Source: CAZQQN01 sp964595485 (GTDB lineage: Bacteria; Bacteroidota; Bacteroidia; CAILMK01; CAYYUA01). From it: a stretch of 44,879 nucleotides of DNA. Shown here in pieces: positions 9,028 through 18,166 of the stretch (positions are counted from its first letter, which is position 1; each line of letters opens with the position of its first letter). The position numbers and the translations under genes were made by a program. The notes under the pieces are model-generated. The model saw only the letters and a program-made list of their open reading frames with translations. It was not told the origin of the DNA and did not search any database. The DNA is taken from contig CAZQQN010000023.1 in the NCBI GenBank assembly GCA_964595485.1, forward strand, positions 1 to 44,879, read 5' to 3'.

Positions 9028-11664
9028 TTAGTTCGGGTTAATGGGTGCTTGTTCCTCAGGTTTTTTGACATTTTTGAAAGTAAAATCTTTCCCATCCCCT
9101 ACATCTACAAGGATTTGCTTTTCAGGGTTTATCTCATCCCCGAGAATAAGCTTGGATAACTCATTCAGGATCTGCTTCTGAATAACCCGTTTAAGCGGTC
9201 TGGCACCATACTCGGGTTCATAACCCATTTTTGCTAATTTATCAATGGCTGCTTCTGTAGCTTTCAGGTTGATCTTCCTGGAGCCAATGTTCTGAGTCAG
9301 GTGATCAATTTGCAGCCGTACTATAGACTGGATTTCATCCTGGTTCAGGGGTTTGAACATGATCGTGTCATCAACCCGGTTAAGGAATTCCGGCCTGATA
9401 TTCTTTTTCAGCATGTTCATGACTTCCACTTTAGTGGTCTCCATGACACCTGTGAAGTCTTCATTGGGGTCAAGGTTTTCAAAATTTTCCTGGATTAGTT
9501 GGGAACCCATGTTTGAAGTCATGATGATGATGGTATTTTTGAAATTGGCAGTTCTGCCCTTGTTATCAGTAAGTCTTCCATCATCCAAGACTTGTAGCAG
9601 GATGTTGAACACATCTGCGTGGGCTTTCTCTATTTCATCCAGTAAAATTACTGAGTAGGGTTTCCGCCGAACTGCCTCGGTTAACTGTCCTCCTTCTTCA
9701 TAACCGACATAACCCGGTGGTGCTCCTACTAATCTTGAAACAGAATGTTTTTCCTGGTACTCGGACATATCAATGCGGGTCATCATGCTTTCATCATTGA
9801 AAAGGAAATCAGCTAAGGACTTGGCTAACTCGGTTTTACCGACACCAGTTGTACCAAGGAAGATGAAAGATCCTATTGGTTGATTAGGGTCCGATAAACC
9901 TGAACGGCTTCTTCTGATAGAGTCAGATACGGCCTCTATGGCTTCATCCTGTCCAATTACGCGGTTATGTAGGTCGTCTTCCATCCGGAGGAGTTTCTCC
10001 CTTTCACTTTCCAGCATTTTATTAACAGGTATACCGGTCCATTTCGAAACAACGGTTGCAATATCCTCAGCATCTATTTCCTCCTTGATCATAGGGTCTT
10101 CGCCTTGGATTTCCTGCAGTTTTTCCTGTTGATCCTTTAAATGTTGCTGGGCTTCTTGAATTTTCCCATATCGGTATTCTGCCACTTTACCATAATCACC
10201 GACCCGTTCAGCTTCCGCCGCTGCTAACCTGTAGTTTTCAATTTGCTGCTTGGTTTGCTGAATATCGTCAATGACATCTTTTTCCTCTTGCCACCTGGAT
10301 TTAAGGTCATTGCGCTGATCTTGCAGGTCAGCCAATTCCTGGTTAATCTTCTCAAGTTGATCATCGCTTTCCTCCTTCTTCATGGCCTCTTTTTCGATTT
10401 CCAGTTGCTTAATCCTGCGCTCGAGTTCATCCAAGGATTCCGGGTAAGAGTCCATCTCAAGCCTAAGTTTGGCACAGGCTTCATCAATCAGGTCAATTGC
10501 TTTATCCGGCAGGTAACGATCGGTAATGTACCGATCAGATAGCTCAACCGCATTCACTATCGCCTCATCCTTGATCCTTACCCGGTGGTAAGTTTCATAG
10601 CGCTCTTTTAGGCCCCGTAGAATAGAAATCGCGTCTTCCTCGTCTGGTTCATCAATAAGCACTTGTTGGAATCTTCTTTCAAGCGCTTTATCCTGCTCAA
10701 TGTGTTTTTGGTATTCGGTCAGCGTAGTAGCGCCAATGGCCCTTAATTCGCCCCTTGCTAAGGCCGGTTTAAGAATATTGGCTGCATCCATGGCACCTTC
10801 TCCCCCACCGGCTCCGACAAGGGTGTGGATCTCATCAATGAATAAGATAATTTGACCGTCTGATCCCGTAACTTCCTTGACTACGGCTTTGAGACGTTCC
10901 TCAAATTCCCCTTTGTATTTGGCGCCAGCTACCAAGGCACCCATATCAAGGGAGTATATAGTGCGGGTTTTAAGGTTCTCCGGGACGTCTCCATCCACTA
11001 TACGGAATGCAATGCCTTCAGCAATAGCGGTTTTTCCAACGCCTGCTTCCCCTATGAGGGCAGGGTTATTTTTGGTCCGCCTTGATAATATCTGGATTAC
11101 CCTCCGGATTTCCTCTTCCCTTCCGATAACCGGATCAAGTTTTCCTGAACGGGCTCGCTCGTTCAGGTTGTTGGCATATTTTTCAAGGGCATTGTACTTC
11201 TCTTCTGCACTCGGGTCTTTGACCTTACTGCCTCCCCTTAAATCGCTGATGGCTTTTTTAAGCTCCTTTTCTTTAACCCCTGCATCTTTTAAAAGCTGGG
11301 CTGTTTTATCATTGCCTTTCATTATACCAAGGAGCAAATGCTCAACCGTTACGTATTCGTCTTCAAGTTCTTTGACATATTGAAAAGCATGTTGGATAAC
11401 TTGGTTGGAGGCATTGGATAAAAATTGCTGCCCGCCACCGCTAACTTTGGGCAGGGTTTCAATGATTTCATCCAGCTGTTGCTTGATATGATCCGGGTTA
11501 GCATTGAATTTTTTCAGTAAATGACCAACCACATTTTCTTCTTCAGTAATCATCCCTTTTAAGATATGCGCAGGCTCAATAGCTTGCTGCTGGTTACTCA
11601 TAGCCATTTCCTGCGCTCTCTGTATCGCTTCTTGTGCTTTTATGGTGAAATTATTCAAATTCAT
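9028..11664 (-). CDS. clpB: ATP-dependent disaggregase ClpB
   Basis: This 878-residue Hsp100 chaperone works with DnaK to pull apart protein aggregates. The Clp N-domain opens the protein (FTIKAQEAIQRAQEMA). Nucleotide-binding domain 1 has Walker A GEAGVGKTA and Walker B ILFIDEIHT. The long coiled-coil M domain, rich in E, K and Q with repeated LEKINQEL-type heptads, is what separates ClpB from ClpA and ClpC. Domain 2 has Walker A GTTGVGKTE and Walker B VILLDEIEK, and the C-terminal Clp domain follows. Length is normal. AGGAGGG is placed 11 bases before the ATG at 11664, one of the few good Shine-Dalgarno sites here. I see no CIRCE element upstream. Confidence 0.98.
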   Translation of the reverse strand: MNLNNFTIKAQEAIQRAQEMAMSNQQQAIEPAHILKGMITEEENVVGHLLKKFNANPDHIKQQLDEIIETLPKVSGGGQQFLSNASNQVIQHAFQYVKELEDEYVTVEHLLLGIMKGNDKTAQLLKDAGVKEKELKKAISDLRGGSKVKDPSAEEKYNALEKYANNLNERARSGKLDPVIGREEEIRRVIQILSRRTKNNPALIGEAGVGKTAIAEGIAFRIVDGDVPENLKTRTIYSLDMGALVAGAKYKGEFEERLKAVVKEVTGSDGQIILFIDEIHTLVGAGGGEGAMDAANILKPALARGELRAIGATTLTEYQKHIEQDKALERRFQQVLIDEPDEEDAISILRGLKERYETYHRVRIKDEAIVNAVELSDRYITDRYLPDKAIDLIDEACAKLRLEMDSYPESLDELERRIKQLEIEKEAMKKEESDDQLEKINQELADLQDQRNDLKSRWQEEKDVIDDIQQTKQQIENYRLAAAEAERVGDYGKVAEYRYGKIQEAQQHLKDQQEKLQEIQGEDPMIKEEIDAEDIATVVSKWTGIPVNKMLESEREKLLRMEDDLHNRVIGQDEAIEAVSDSIRRSRSGLSDPNQPIGSFIFLGTTGVGKTELAKSLADFLFNDESMMTRIDMSEYQEKHSVSRLVGAPPGYVGYEEGGQLTEAVRRKPYSVILLDEIEKAHADVFNILLQVLDDGRLTDNKGRTANFKNTIIIMTSNMGSQLIQENFENLDPNEDFTGVMETTKVEVMNMLKKNIRPEFLNRVDDTIMFKPLNQDEIQSIVRLQIDHLTQNIGSRKINLKATEAAIDKLAKMGYEPEYGARPLKRVIQKQILNELSKLILGDEINPEKQILVDVGDGKDFTFKNVKKPEEQAPINPN

Positions 11665-11992
11665 ATCTCGATACCCTCCTTTTCTGTTCGGCTAATTTTG
11701 ATTTCAGTCATCTTTGTTTCAAAATTTTTTCCCAATTCAATTAGAATCAGGTCTCCTGTAAAAATGTCACAACTTTATTAGAATAAAAGCCATTTTGACC
11801 AACTCAATCGTCAAATAGGCATATTCCCTTGAGTGTCTGTCAGCTTGACCTGATGATATGGCTTTTCTTTCCCCCCTTTTTTAAGCAATCAATGCCTTTA
11901 GCGTTCGTTAATAGGGAGATGTTTTTAACTTGCGCCATAACTTACTTAGGTCGTATTTTGACAAAAAGACTAAATGCATGAATTCAGTTTTA
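11665..11992. other. Divergent intergenic region upstream of clpB
   Basis: These 328 bases separate clpB (minus) from the small barrel gene (plus) and must hold promoters for both. No exact TAnnTTTG box, CIRCE palindrome or RNA gene could be recognised. Confidence 0.5.
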
Positions 11993-12583
11993 ATGGATAA
12001 GCAAACCCTAAAGATCTTTAAAGGGGTTGTTACCCTAATACTAATCCCTTTGCTATCCGTTGCTCAGCCTACAAGGGCGCTTGATAAAGAAGATGATAAG
12101 GAGGAGGATCAGGGATTATCGGAAAAAGACTTTTCAGACCGCCTGGTTTATGGTGGGGATTTAGGACTTTCTTTTGGCAATACTACTTCCATCAGAATAT
12201 CGCCCAAAATCGGGTACCGAGTCAATAAAAAGTGGATAGCCGGTGTAGGTGGTACCTATAACTATATTAGTATCAATAATCCAGGATTGAAGTTTCAGGA
12301 TCATATTTATGGTGGTATGTTGTTTACCAACTACCGCCTATTTAGTAATATTTTAGCCGTAAGTAGAGTAGAATTAATGAACGTTCGTAACCGTACCTCT
12401 AATACGTTTTCAGATGAAGTTCGGGTATGGCAACCCGGAACTATGGTAGGTGCTGGTTACCGGCAAGGCACTGGGGGAAAAGTGGTATTTGATATGAATA
12501 TTCTTCACAATTTTAGCTATCGCCCGGGTGTATCCCCTTATTCTTCAGCTTGGGTTATTCAATTTAACATCTTTGTTTTATGA
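11993..12583 (+). CDS. Small outer-membrane beta-barrel protein
   Basis: This protein of about 196 residues has a signal peptide (hydrophobic GVVTLILIPLLSVAQ), an acidic stretch (DKEDDKEEDQG) and a compact beta-barrel of about eight strands. The strands are visible as alternating aromatic segments such as YGGDLGLSFGNT, WIAGVGGTYNYISI and YGGMLFTNYRLF. It resembles small Bacteroidota outer-membrane proteins often left as hypothetical; I recognise no named family with certainty. The frame is open upstream to a TTG at 11930, but the ATG at 11993 (or 11978) gives a normal signal peptide. Its stop overlaps the start of the next gene (ATGA), so the two are translationally coupled and probably act together at the cell surface. 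Confidence 0.7.
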   Translation: MDKQTLKIFKGVVTLILIPLLSVAQPTRALDKEDDKEEDQGLSEKDFSDRLVYGGDLGLSFGNTTSIRISPKIGYRVNKKWIAGVGGTYNYISINNPGLKFQDHIYGGMLFTNYRLFSNILAVSRVELMNVRNRTSNTFSDEVRVWQPGTMVGAGYRQGTGGKVVFDMNILHNFSYRPGVSPYSSAWVIQFNIFVL

Positions 12584-14634
12584 ATGGTGATGGTCGAATT
12601 TATCATTATTATCCCTTTTTAAATGGGCCAGGGTTAAAAGGGCATTTCATTGTGTTAATTATTTTTACATGCTTATGGGTATCACCTAAACTGTGTAATG
12701 CACAGGAAAATTTTGTTTACCACTATAAGATGGCTGCCAAGACTGATATTACATTAGCCAATGCACCTAATAATGATGTGCTAATGGCTGGTAGTGACAA
12801 TAAAAAAATTTTTTGCATCCGCTTTAATCCTTTGGGTCAGGTTATATGGAGTAAGCAACTTACCAATGTTGGCAAAGGTGAGGTGGGTGATATTGCTGTA
12901 GGTCCGAATAATGGCGTGATTATTACGTATTCAAGAGGTACCAGGATGACCATTATGCGTTTGGATAAGGATGGCCAATCCTCCATCAGTAAAACTTTTG
13001 AGAGCAAGCAAGGGCCATTCAGTCAATTATCTCCGCAAAGTATCTGGGTTAATGATTCCGATCATTACATGGTATATGGTTTTCACCAGGTAGACGCTGA
13101 TGGTAACAATGGTGTACCATTTCTCATGGAAGTTGATACGGGCGGGCAGGTTGTTCAAAGTAATGATTACGCAAAATCCCGAACAAGTGGTGAGGCACGA
13201 AAAACCCCTGATGATGGAAGCCTGCTTGCCCAGGGAAATACGATAATGAAAACGGATTCTTCCGGGAAAGTTGAATGGAGTAAGAAGACTAAAACCGCTT
13301 ATAGCCAGGTTTTAAACATGGAGATTTTGAATAACGGCCATGCAGTTATTTTGTTAGCTACAAAAAATCAGAACCAATTTATGGTTGTAAGGATTTCGGG
13401 CGAAGGGGATTTTATTTGGCAAACCAAAGAGCTGAAATATCCCGGCGTAGGTAAAGTTGAAGTGAATGGCTTTACCGTTACTCCGGACAGTGGCGTTTTG
13501 GTTTCCGGACGTGTCAATACAAGTGGAGCAAACCCCCGAAATTTACCTACATTGATCAAGGTTACAGGCCAGGGTAAATTTGAATTCATGCGTTATTTCC
13601 AGGATAAAGAAAGTCCAAGTCCTTTATACTCCGGGGCTTTTTCCTTACTTAGGTTAGCGAATGAGCAGATCTATTTCATGGCCGGGAAGAAAAGTTTTGA
13701 CCCCAATGAGGCTTCTGAAACGGTTTTCATCAAAGCTAATTCCCTGGATAAGGGTAATAACTGTATTTCCCGTTTGAGTTATAACGAAGCACCCAAAGCT
13801 GCTTTTTCTTTGGCGGATCAACAAGTTAATGCTAAAGCTAATGAATGGAATGATTATTCACATGAACCGGCATTAAATAACTTGAGCCTCAATCCAAAGC
13901 AGGTTTGCTTTGCATGTGTAGAACCGGAAATAGACCTTGGCCCTGATACAACGATTTGTGAAGAAGATTCCCTGTTGTTAAGGACCTTTACGCGGCAATC
14001 TGAACATACATGGAATACAGGACAAGATACTTCTGCTATTAATGTACGGGGCCCCGGTCAGTACTGGGTAAAAGTGGTCAACGACTGTGGGAAAGCTACG
14101 GATACCATTAAAGTTAGTGAGCACGCTAGCGTTGATGCTGACATAACAATTCAGCCTGAGACTCCGGATCCCCGCCAGGAAGTCATTTATCAAGAAAATA
14201 ACCCGGCCACCAAAAATGAAAAATGGGATTTTGGCGATAGTAATCAAGCTAAGGGCCCGGAAGTCAGTCATCAATATGAAGAAAACGGGAAGTACCCTGT
14301 CAAATTAAAATACCTGGATAATAATGGTTGCGAGTACCTGAAAATGGATTCTCTGACTATTTCGTTTTATTCGCTTCATTTACCGAATGCTTTTACGCCA
14401 AACGGCGATGGTAAGAATGAACGCTTTTCACCCATAGGGTTTGGGTTAGAAAAGTACACTTTGAAAATATTTGATCGCTGGGGTGAAAAAATTTACCAAG
14501 GGAAAGATGAGGGTTGGAATGGAAGGTCAGAAGGAGAGAAAATGCCGCCCGGAACATACCTATACCAGTTAAGATTAAGGAATGTTCAAGAAAATGTGAT
14601 CATCCGGAAAGGTCAGTTTAAACTTATCCGTTAG
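12580..14634 (+). CDS. Secreted protein with PKD domain and type B T9SS sorting domain
   Basis: This 684-residue exported protein has an N-terminal hydrophobic signal (HFIVLIIFTCLWVSP, with a long n-region). A beta-propeller-like part with repeats such as NNDVLMAGSDNKKIFCIRF and WSKQLTNVGKGEVGDIAVG comes next. A cysteine-containing linker with DLGPDTTICEEDSLLL follows, then a PKD-like domain (KWDFGDSN, HQYEENGKYPVKL). The C-terminus is a textbook gliding-motility/CHU_C type B sorting domain: LPNAFTPNGDGKNERF, IFDRWGEKIYQGKDEGWNG and PPGTYLYQL. Type B domains direct T9SS export, often without the anchoring used for type A. The ATG overlaps the preceding barrel gene by four bases. The physiological role is unknown; adhesion or surface binding is plausible. 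Confidence 0.9.
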   Translation: MNGDGRIYHYYPFLNGPGLKGHFIVLIIFTCLWVSPKLCNAQENFVYHYKMAAKTDITLANAPNNDVLMAGSDNKKIFCIRFNPLGQVIWSKQLTNVGKGEVGDIAVGPNNGVIITYSRGTRMTIMRLDKDGQSSISKTFESKQGPFSQLSPQSIWVNDSDHYMVYGFHQVDADGNNGVPFLMEVDTGGQVVQSNDYAKSRTSGEARKTPDDGSLLAQGNTIMKTDSSGKVEWSKKTKTAYSQVLNMEILNNGHAVILLATKNQNQFMVVRISGEGDFIWQTKELKYPGVGKVEVNGFTVTPDSGVLVSGRVNTSGANPRNLPTLIKVTGQGKFEFMRYFQDKESPSPLYSGAFSLLRLANEQIYFMAGKKSFDPNEASETVFIKANSLDKGNNCISRLSYNEAPKAAFSLADQQVNAKANEWNDYSHEPALNNLSLNPKQVCFACVEPEIDLGPDTTICEEDSLLLRTFTRQSEHTWNTGQDTSAINVRGPGQYWVKVVNDCGKATDTIKVSEHASVDADITIQPETPDPRQEVIYQENNPATKNEKWDFGDSNQAKGPEVSHQYEENGKYPVKLKYLDNNGCEYLKMDSLTISFYSLHLPNAFTPNGDGKNERFSPIGFGLEKYTLKIFDRWGEKIYQGKDEGWNGRSEGEKMPPGTYLYQLRLRNVQENVIIRKGQFKLIR

Positions 14635-14646
14635 TCGAAGCAAATA

Positions 14647-14678
14647 GAAAGAGCAGGCGAATCATTGCCTGCTCTTTC
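14647..14678. terminator. Bidirectional hairpin between convergent genes
   Basis: A perfect 12-bp stem (GAAAGAGCAGGC/GCCTGCTCTTTC) with an 8-base loop lies between two convergent stop codons. The tails are only weakly T-rich on either strand. The placement fits a shared terminator. Confidence 0.7.
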
Positions 14679-14695
14679 AACTATTTAGTACAATA

Positions 14696-16069
14696 TTATT
14701 GCTTCTGAGCCATCAAATGTTTATAGAAGAGGGGAATGGTTTCAATGCCTTTGTAAAAGTTAAATAGCCCAAACTTTTCGTTGGGTGAGTGAATGGCATC
14801 CGAATCCAGACCAAAGCCCATCATTATGGGTACCATATTCATTTGTTGAGAAAAAAAGGCTACTACTGGAATACTGCCACCGGTTCTAACTGGTAAAGGC
14901 TCCTTGCCGAAGGTATCCTGGTAGGCCTTGCTGGCTGCCTGGTATTCATCCCGGTCAGTTGATACAACCACTGGCTTAGCGCCATGTAGTTTATCCACCC
15001 TGACCTGGACTGATTTTGGGGCGATGTGTTGTAAATGTTGAGCGACAATATCAGCAATCTCATCCTCATCCTGGCTTGGCACCAGGCGCATGGAAATTTT
15101 AGCATGTGCTTCCGCCGGTAAGACTGTTTTAGCTCCTTCTTTGATATAACCACCCCAAATACCATTTACGTCTAATGATGGCCTTAAACAGGTATTTTCA
15201 TAAGCCGAGTAACCTTTTTCCCCATTAAGGGCCGCCACATCAACGGCTTCTTTAAATTCTTCATCGTAAATGGGGATATCCTTCATTTTGGCTTTTTCCT
15301 CATCCGAAGGTTCCTGAACTTTGTCGTAAAAACCGGGGATGTTAATCCGGCCATTCTCATCTTTTAGGGAGGCTATCATATTAGACAGCTCAATGGCAGG
15401 ATTTGCAATAGCACCGCCATAAATCCCTGAATGCAGGTCCCGGTTAGGTCCTTGAGCACCGACTTCAAGGTAGCAAAGCCCTCTAAGTCCTACAGGGATT
15501 GAAGGCTGCTCATTGGAGATCATTCCTGTATCAGAAAGTAACAGGATATCAGCCTTTAGTTTCTGCTGGTTGTTCAAGGCAAACGCGGAAACATTGGGCG
15601 AACCGACCTCTTCTTCTCCTTCAATGATAAACTTAATGTTACAAGGAAGGTTTCCGGTCTGGTTCATGAATTCAAAAGCCTTTACATGCATATACATTTG
15701 GCCTTTGTCATCGCAAGCTCCTCGCGCATAGATCTTTTCATCTTTTACGACAGGCTCAAATGGCGGTTGATCCCATTTTTCGTAGGGATCAGCGGGCTGA
15801 ACATCATAATGACCGTACACCAATACAGTTGGAGCGTTTTGATCAATAATTTTTTCTCCATACACAATAGGGTTGCCATCAGTTGGGCAAACTTCCGCCT
15901 TATCAGCACCTGCCTCTTCCAATTTATTTTTGACGTATTTGGCAGCTTCAACCACATCATCGCTAAATTCGGGATCTGCACTAACGGATGGGATTTTTAA
16001 CAATTCAAATAACTCGTTAAGGAAGCGATCCTTATTGTCTTCAATGTACTGTTTGATGTCGCCTTGCAT
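14696..16069 (-). CDS. M20-family dipeptidase
   Basis: This 457-residue cytosolic zinc metallopeptidase of the M20 family hydrolyses dipeptides or short peptides. The zinc ligands and catalytic residues are visible: HYDVQP at residues 87-92 (His87, Asp89), GACDDKG near 118 with the bridging Asp, EGEEEVGS near 150 with the catalytic Glu pair, and the HSGIYGG loop at the start of the dimerisation domain. RTGGSIPVV and a late His in SDAIHSPNEKFG complete the site. Length matches the dipeptidase branch of the family (carnosinase/DUG1-like). No signal peptide is present. It starts at the ATG at 16069 and stands alone, converging with the type-B secreted gene. Confidence 0.93.
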   Translation of the reverse strand: MQGDIKQYIEDNKDRFLNELFELLKIPSVSADPEFSDDVVEAAKYVKNKLEEAGADKAEVCPTDGNPIVYGEKIIDQNAPTVLVYGHYDVQPADPYEKWDQPPFEPVVKDEKIYARGACDDKGQMYMHVKAFEFMNQTGNLPCNIKFIIEGEEEVGSPNVSAFALNNQQKLKADILLLSDTGMISNEQPSIPVGLRGLCYLEVGAQGPNRDLHSGIYGGAIANPAIELSNMIASLKDENGRINIPGFYDKVQEPSDEEKAKMKDIPIYDEEFKEAVDVAALNGEKGYSAYENTCLRPSLDVNGIWGGYIKEGAKTVLPAEAHAKISMRLVPSQDEDEIADIVAQHLQHIAPKSVQVRVDKLHGAKPVVVSTDRDEYQAASKAYQDTFGKEPLPVRTGGSIPVVAFFSQQMNMVPIMMGFGLDSDAIHSPNEKFGLFNFYKGIETIPLFYKHLMAQKQ

Positions 16070-16258
16070 GGTATCAGGTTCTTTTTTGTTCTACTGAAGC
16101 TACGAAATTAATAAAGATAACAGTGATGGTCTGTTTTACCAGTGTTAAACTTTCTCAGGCTATTTACATACCATTTAACAGTTAGGTAAAGCCTGGTCTA
16201 ATAATTTGCGAGGGCTTCAAAATGAATTCCTAAATTCGACCCTTTCATTAATGAAATA

Positions 16259-16879
16259 TTGCTCTTGAGTCGACTTTACAAATATTTACACAAAGGTTCT
16301 ATAGAGGCTGGATGTGACGAGGCCGGCAGGGGCTGTCTGGCCGGACCTGTTGTCGCTTCAGCGGTTATTATCTCCCCTGAAAAGCGCTTAATTTCCTCGC
16401 TTAATGATTCCAAGCAATTAAGCCCTGGCAAGCGGGAAGGTCTGGTGGATAAAATAAAAGCCAATGCGCAGGCTTTTAGTATTGCTGTAGTGGATAACAG
16501 GGAAATTGATCAGCTGAATATCCTGCAAGCTTCGGTTAAGGCTATGAATAAAGCGGTATCATCCCTTAATCTTCAACCTGAAAGTTTGCTAATAGACGGC
16601 CACTATTTTCATACCCAAAGTGATATCCCTTATCATTGCATCAAAAAAGGAGACTCGCTTTATGCTTCTATAGCCGCTGCTTCCATATTAGCCAAAGTAT
16701 ACAGGGATCAATTAATGGAAGCTTATCACCAGGATTATCCTGTGTACAAGTGGGATAGGAACAAAGGCTACCCTACTCCCCCTCATCGGAGAGCGATTGA
16801 GCAATATGGTTCATCTCCCTTGCACCGGCAAAGCTTTAAATTACTGAAGCAATACAAGCAAATGCATTTTAACCTTTAA
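16259..16879 (+). CDS. rnhB: Ribonuclease HII
   Basis: This protein of about 206 residues removes ribonucleotides misincorporated in DNA and cleaves RNA-DNA hybrids. The acidic catalytic residues are visible in AGCDEAGRGCLAGPVVA (Asp-Glu pair), LLIDGHYF and the KGDSLYASIAAASILAKVYRD block. The C-terminal helix bears the HRRAIEQYG signature. No ATG is available in frame before the conserved core: an in-frame TGA lies at 16223, and the likely starts are TTG at 16259 or 16265. An ATG at 16251 opens only a six-codon frame that ends at 16268. A TTG start is the simplest reading; a frameshift joining that ATG is less likely. Confidence 0.93.
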   Translation: MLLSRLYKYLHKGSIEAGCDEAGRGCLAGPVVASAVIISPEKRLISSLNDSKQLSPGKREGLVDKIKANAQAFSIAVVDNREIDQLNILQASVKAMNKAVSSLNLQPESLLIDGHYFHTQSDIPYHCIKKGDSLYASIAAASILAKVYRDQLMEAYHQDYPVYKWDRNKGYPTPPHRRAIEQYGSSPLHRQSFKLLKQYKQMHFNL

Positions 16880-17047
16880 TGGCTAATACTGCTCATTGTT
16901 TGATGCCCATGCTCATAGCTGTCAGGTTTACCTAACCCTTTCAATTACTTGGATGGTAGGAGAGCTAAGTAGTAAAGGGGACGTTTAAGTGATCATAAGT
17001 GGCGGTTATTTTATTCTTTATTGAATAAGCATTGTATAGAATCTCCG

Positions 17048-18028
17048 CTAATTGCTAATGAGGGATTTCAGTTTTTTGTCGATGGCTTTCATCCAATCCG
17101 GTAATTTGCGTATAGCTGCGACTTCTTTATAGGCCTGTGCCTTGGGTACCGCAGGCGAACCAAAATAGACTTCCCCACCCGGTATTGATTTACTAACGCA
17201 GCTACAAGCCTGAACAACGGCTCCTTCCCCTATGTGTATGCTTTTATTGATTCCTACCTGCCCCCATAATTTTACTCTATCCGCTAAAATAGTTTTTCCG
17301 CCTACACCGGTTTGGGCTGCCAGGATACAGTGTTTACCGATTTCAACCCCATGGCCGATGTGGACCTGGCCATCCAACTTGGTTCCTTCTCCGATGTAAG
17401 TTACACCGGATACTCCCCTATCGATAGTGCAGCAAGCGCCTACTTCTACATTATTGCCTATCGATACTTTACCAACCGATTGCAGTTTATCATGGTAGGT
17501 GCCACGGTCCTTGAAATAAAAAGCATCTCCGCCAATTACACAATTTCCATGTACCACAACATTATCCCCAATTTCAGTCCCTGAATAAATAACCGTATTG
17601 GGGTAAATGGTACAATGCCTGCCGATCTTAACATCGCTACCGAGGTAAACGCCCGGGAAAATACTGGTCCCATTTCCAAAAGAAACGTTTTCACCTTTGT
17701 AAAAAGGGTTGGATCCTGAGTCGTCAAGGGAAGGGTTGTAATAAGGATCGTAATAATTTGTTAGTTGATTATAAGCGGCAAAAGGATCATCAATGATAAT
17801 CACCCCTTTACCATCTGGGGGCTCCACATTTTTATCAATTAAGATCGTTGTTGCAGCAGAATTCAGGACTTGCTCATAATATTTCGGATGATCGACAAAA
17901 GTTAGGTCTCCATTTTCCACTTTATGGATTTCATTGAGCCCTTGAACTTGGAGTTCAGGGTTCCCTTTAAATTCGGCTTTGAGAAAGTCTGCTATGCTTT
18001 TGAGGGTAGTTGGTTCTGAAAGTTTCAT
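17048..18028 (-). CDS. LpxD-family UDP-3-O-acylglucosamine N-acyltransferase
   Basis: This 326-residue left-handed beta-helix acyltransferase belongs to lipid A synthesis. It would transfer a 3-hydroxyacyl chain from acyl-ACP to UDP-3-O-acylglucosamine. The N-terminal uridine-binding domain (LTFVDHPKYYEQVLNS) is followed by many hexapeptide repeats such as IGDNVVVHGNCVIGGDAF. The segment IGHGVEIGKHC carries the histidine at the position of the LpxD catalytic base. The ATG at 18028 is preferred over an in-frame GTG at 18040. It does not lie in an lpxA/lpxC/fabZ cluster, so it may be the second LpxD-like paralog that many Bacteroidota carry; its exact acceptor is uncertain. Confidence 0.82.
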   Translation of the reverse strand: MKLSEPTTLKSIADFLKAEFKGNPELQVQGLNEIHKVENGDLTFVDHPKYYEQVLNSAATTILIDKNVEPPDGKGVIIIDDPFAAYNQLTNYYDPYYNPSLDDSGSNPFYKGENVSFGNGTSIFPGVYLGSDVKIGRHCTIYPNTVIYSGTEIGDNVVVHGNCVIGGDAFYFKDRGTYHDKLQSVGKVSIGNNVEVGACCTIDRGVSGVTYIGEGTKLDGQVHIGHGVEIGKHCILAAQTGVGGKTILADRVKLWGQVGINKSIHIGEGAVVQACSCVSKSIPGGEVYFGSPAVPKAQAYKEVAAIRKLPDWMKAIDKKLKSLISN

Positions 18029-18061
18029 AACTATTTGCACATTGGGATTTCAACTTACGGA

Positions 18062-18069
18062 CAAAAATA
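18062..18069 (-). promoter_or_regulatory. Candidate -7 box of the LpxD-family gene
   Basis: TATTTTTG on the minus strand matches TAnnTTTG exactly, 33 bases before the ATG at 18028. No TTG is found at the usual -33 distance, so support is modest. Confidence 0.35.
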
Positions 18070-18166
18070 TCAAATTTCAACGGCAAGTTATCTGCGTGCT
18101 ACGCAGGTTTTAATTTGAAGGAAAATCACACCTTAGTAAGCTTTCAATCAATAGTAGTTAAATCAA

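Noticed and set aside
10877..11383. 168-codon open frame opposite clpB
   Set aside because: It is antisense to a strongly conserved part of clpB, has a serine/leucine-rich low-complexity composition, no motif and no promoter. It is a shadow of clpB codon use.
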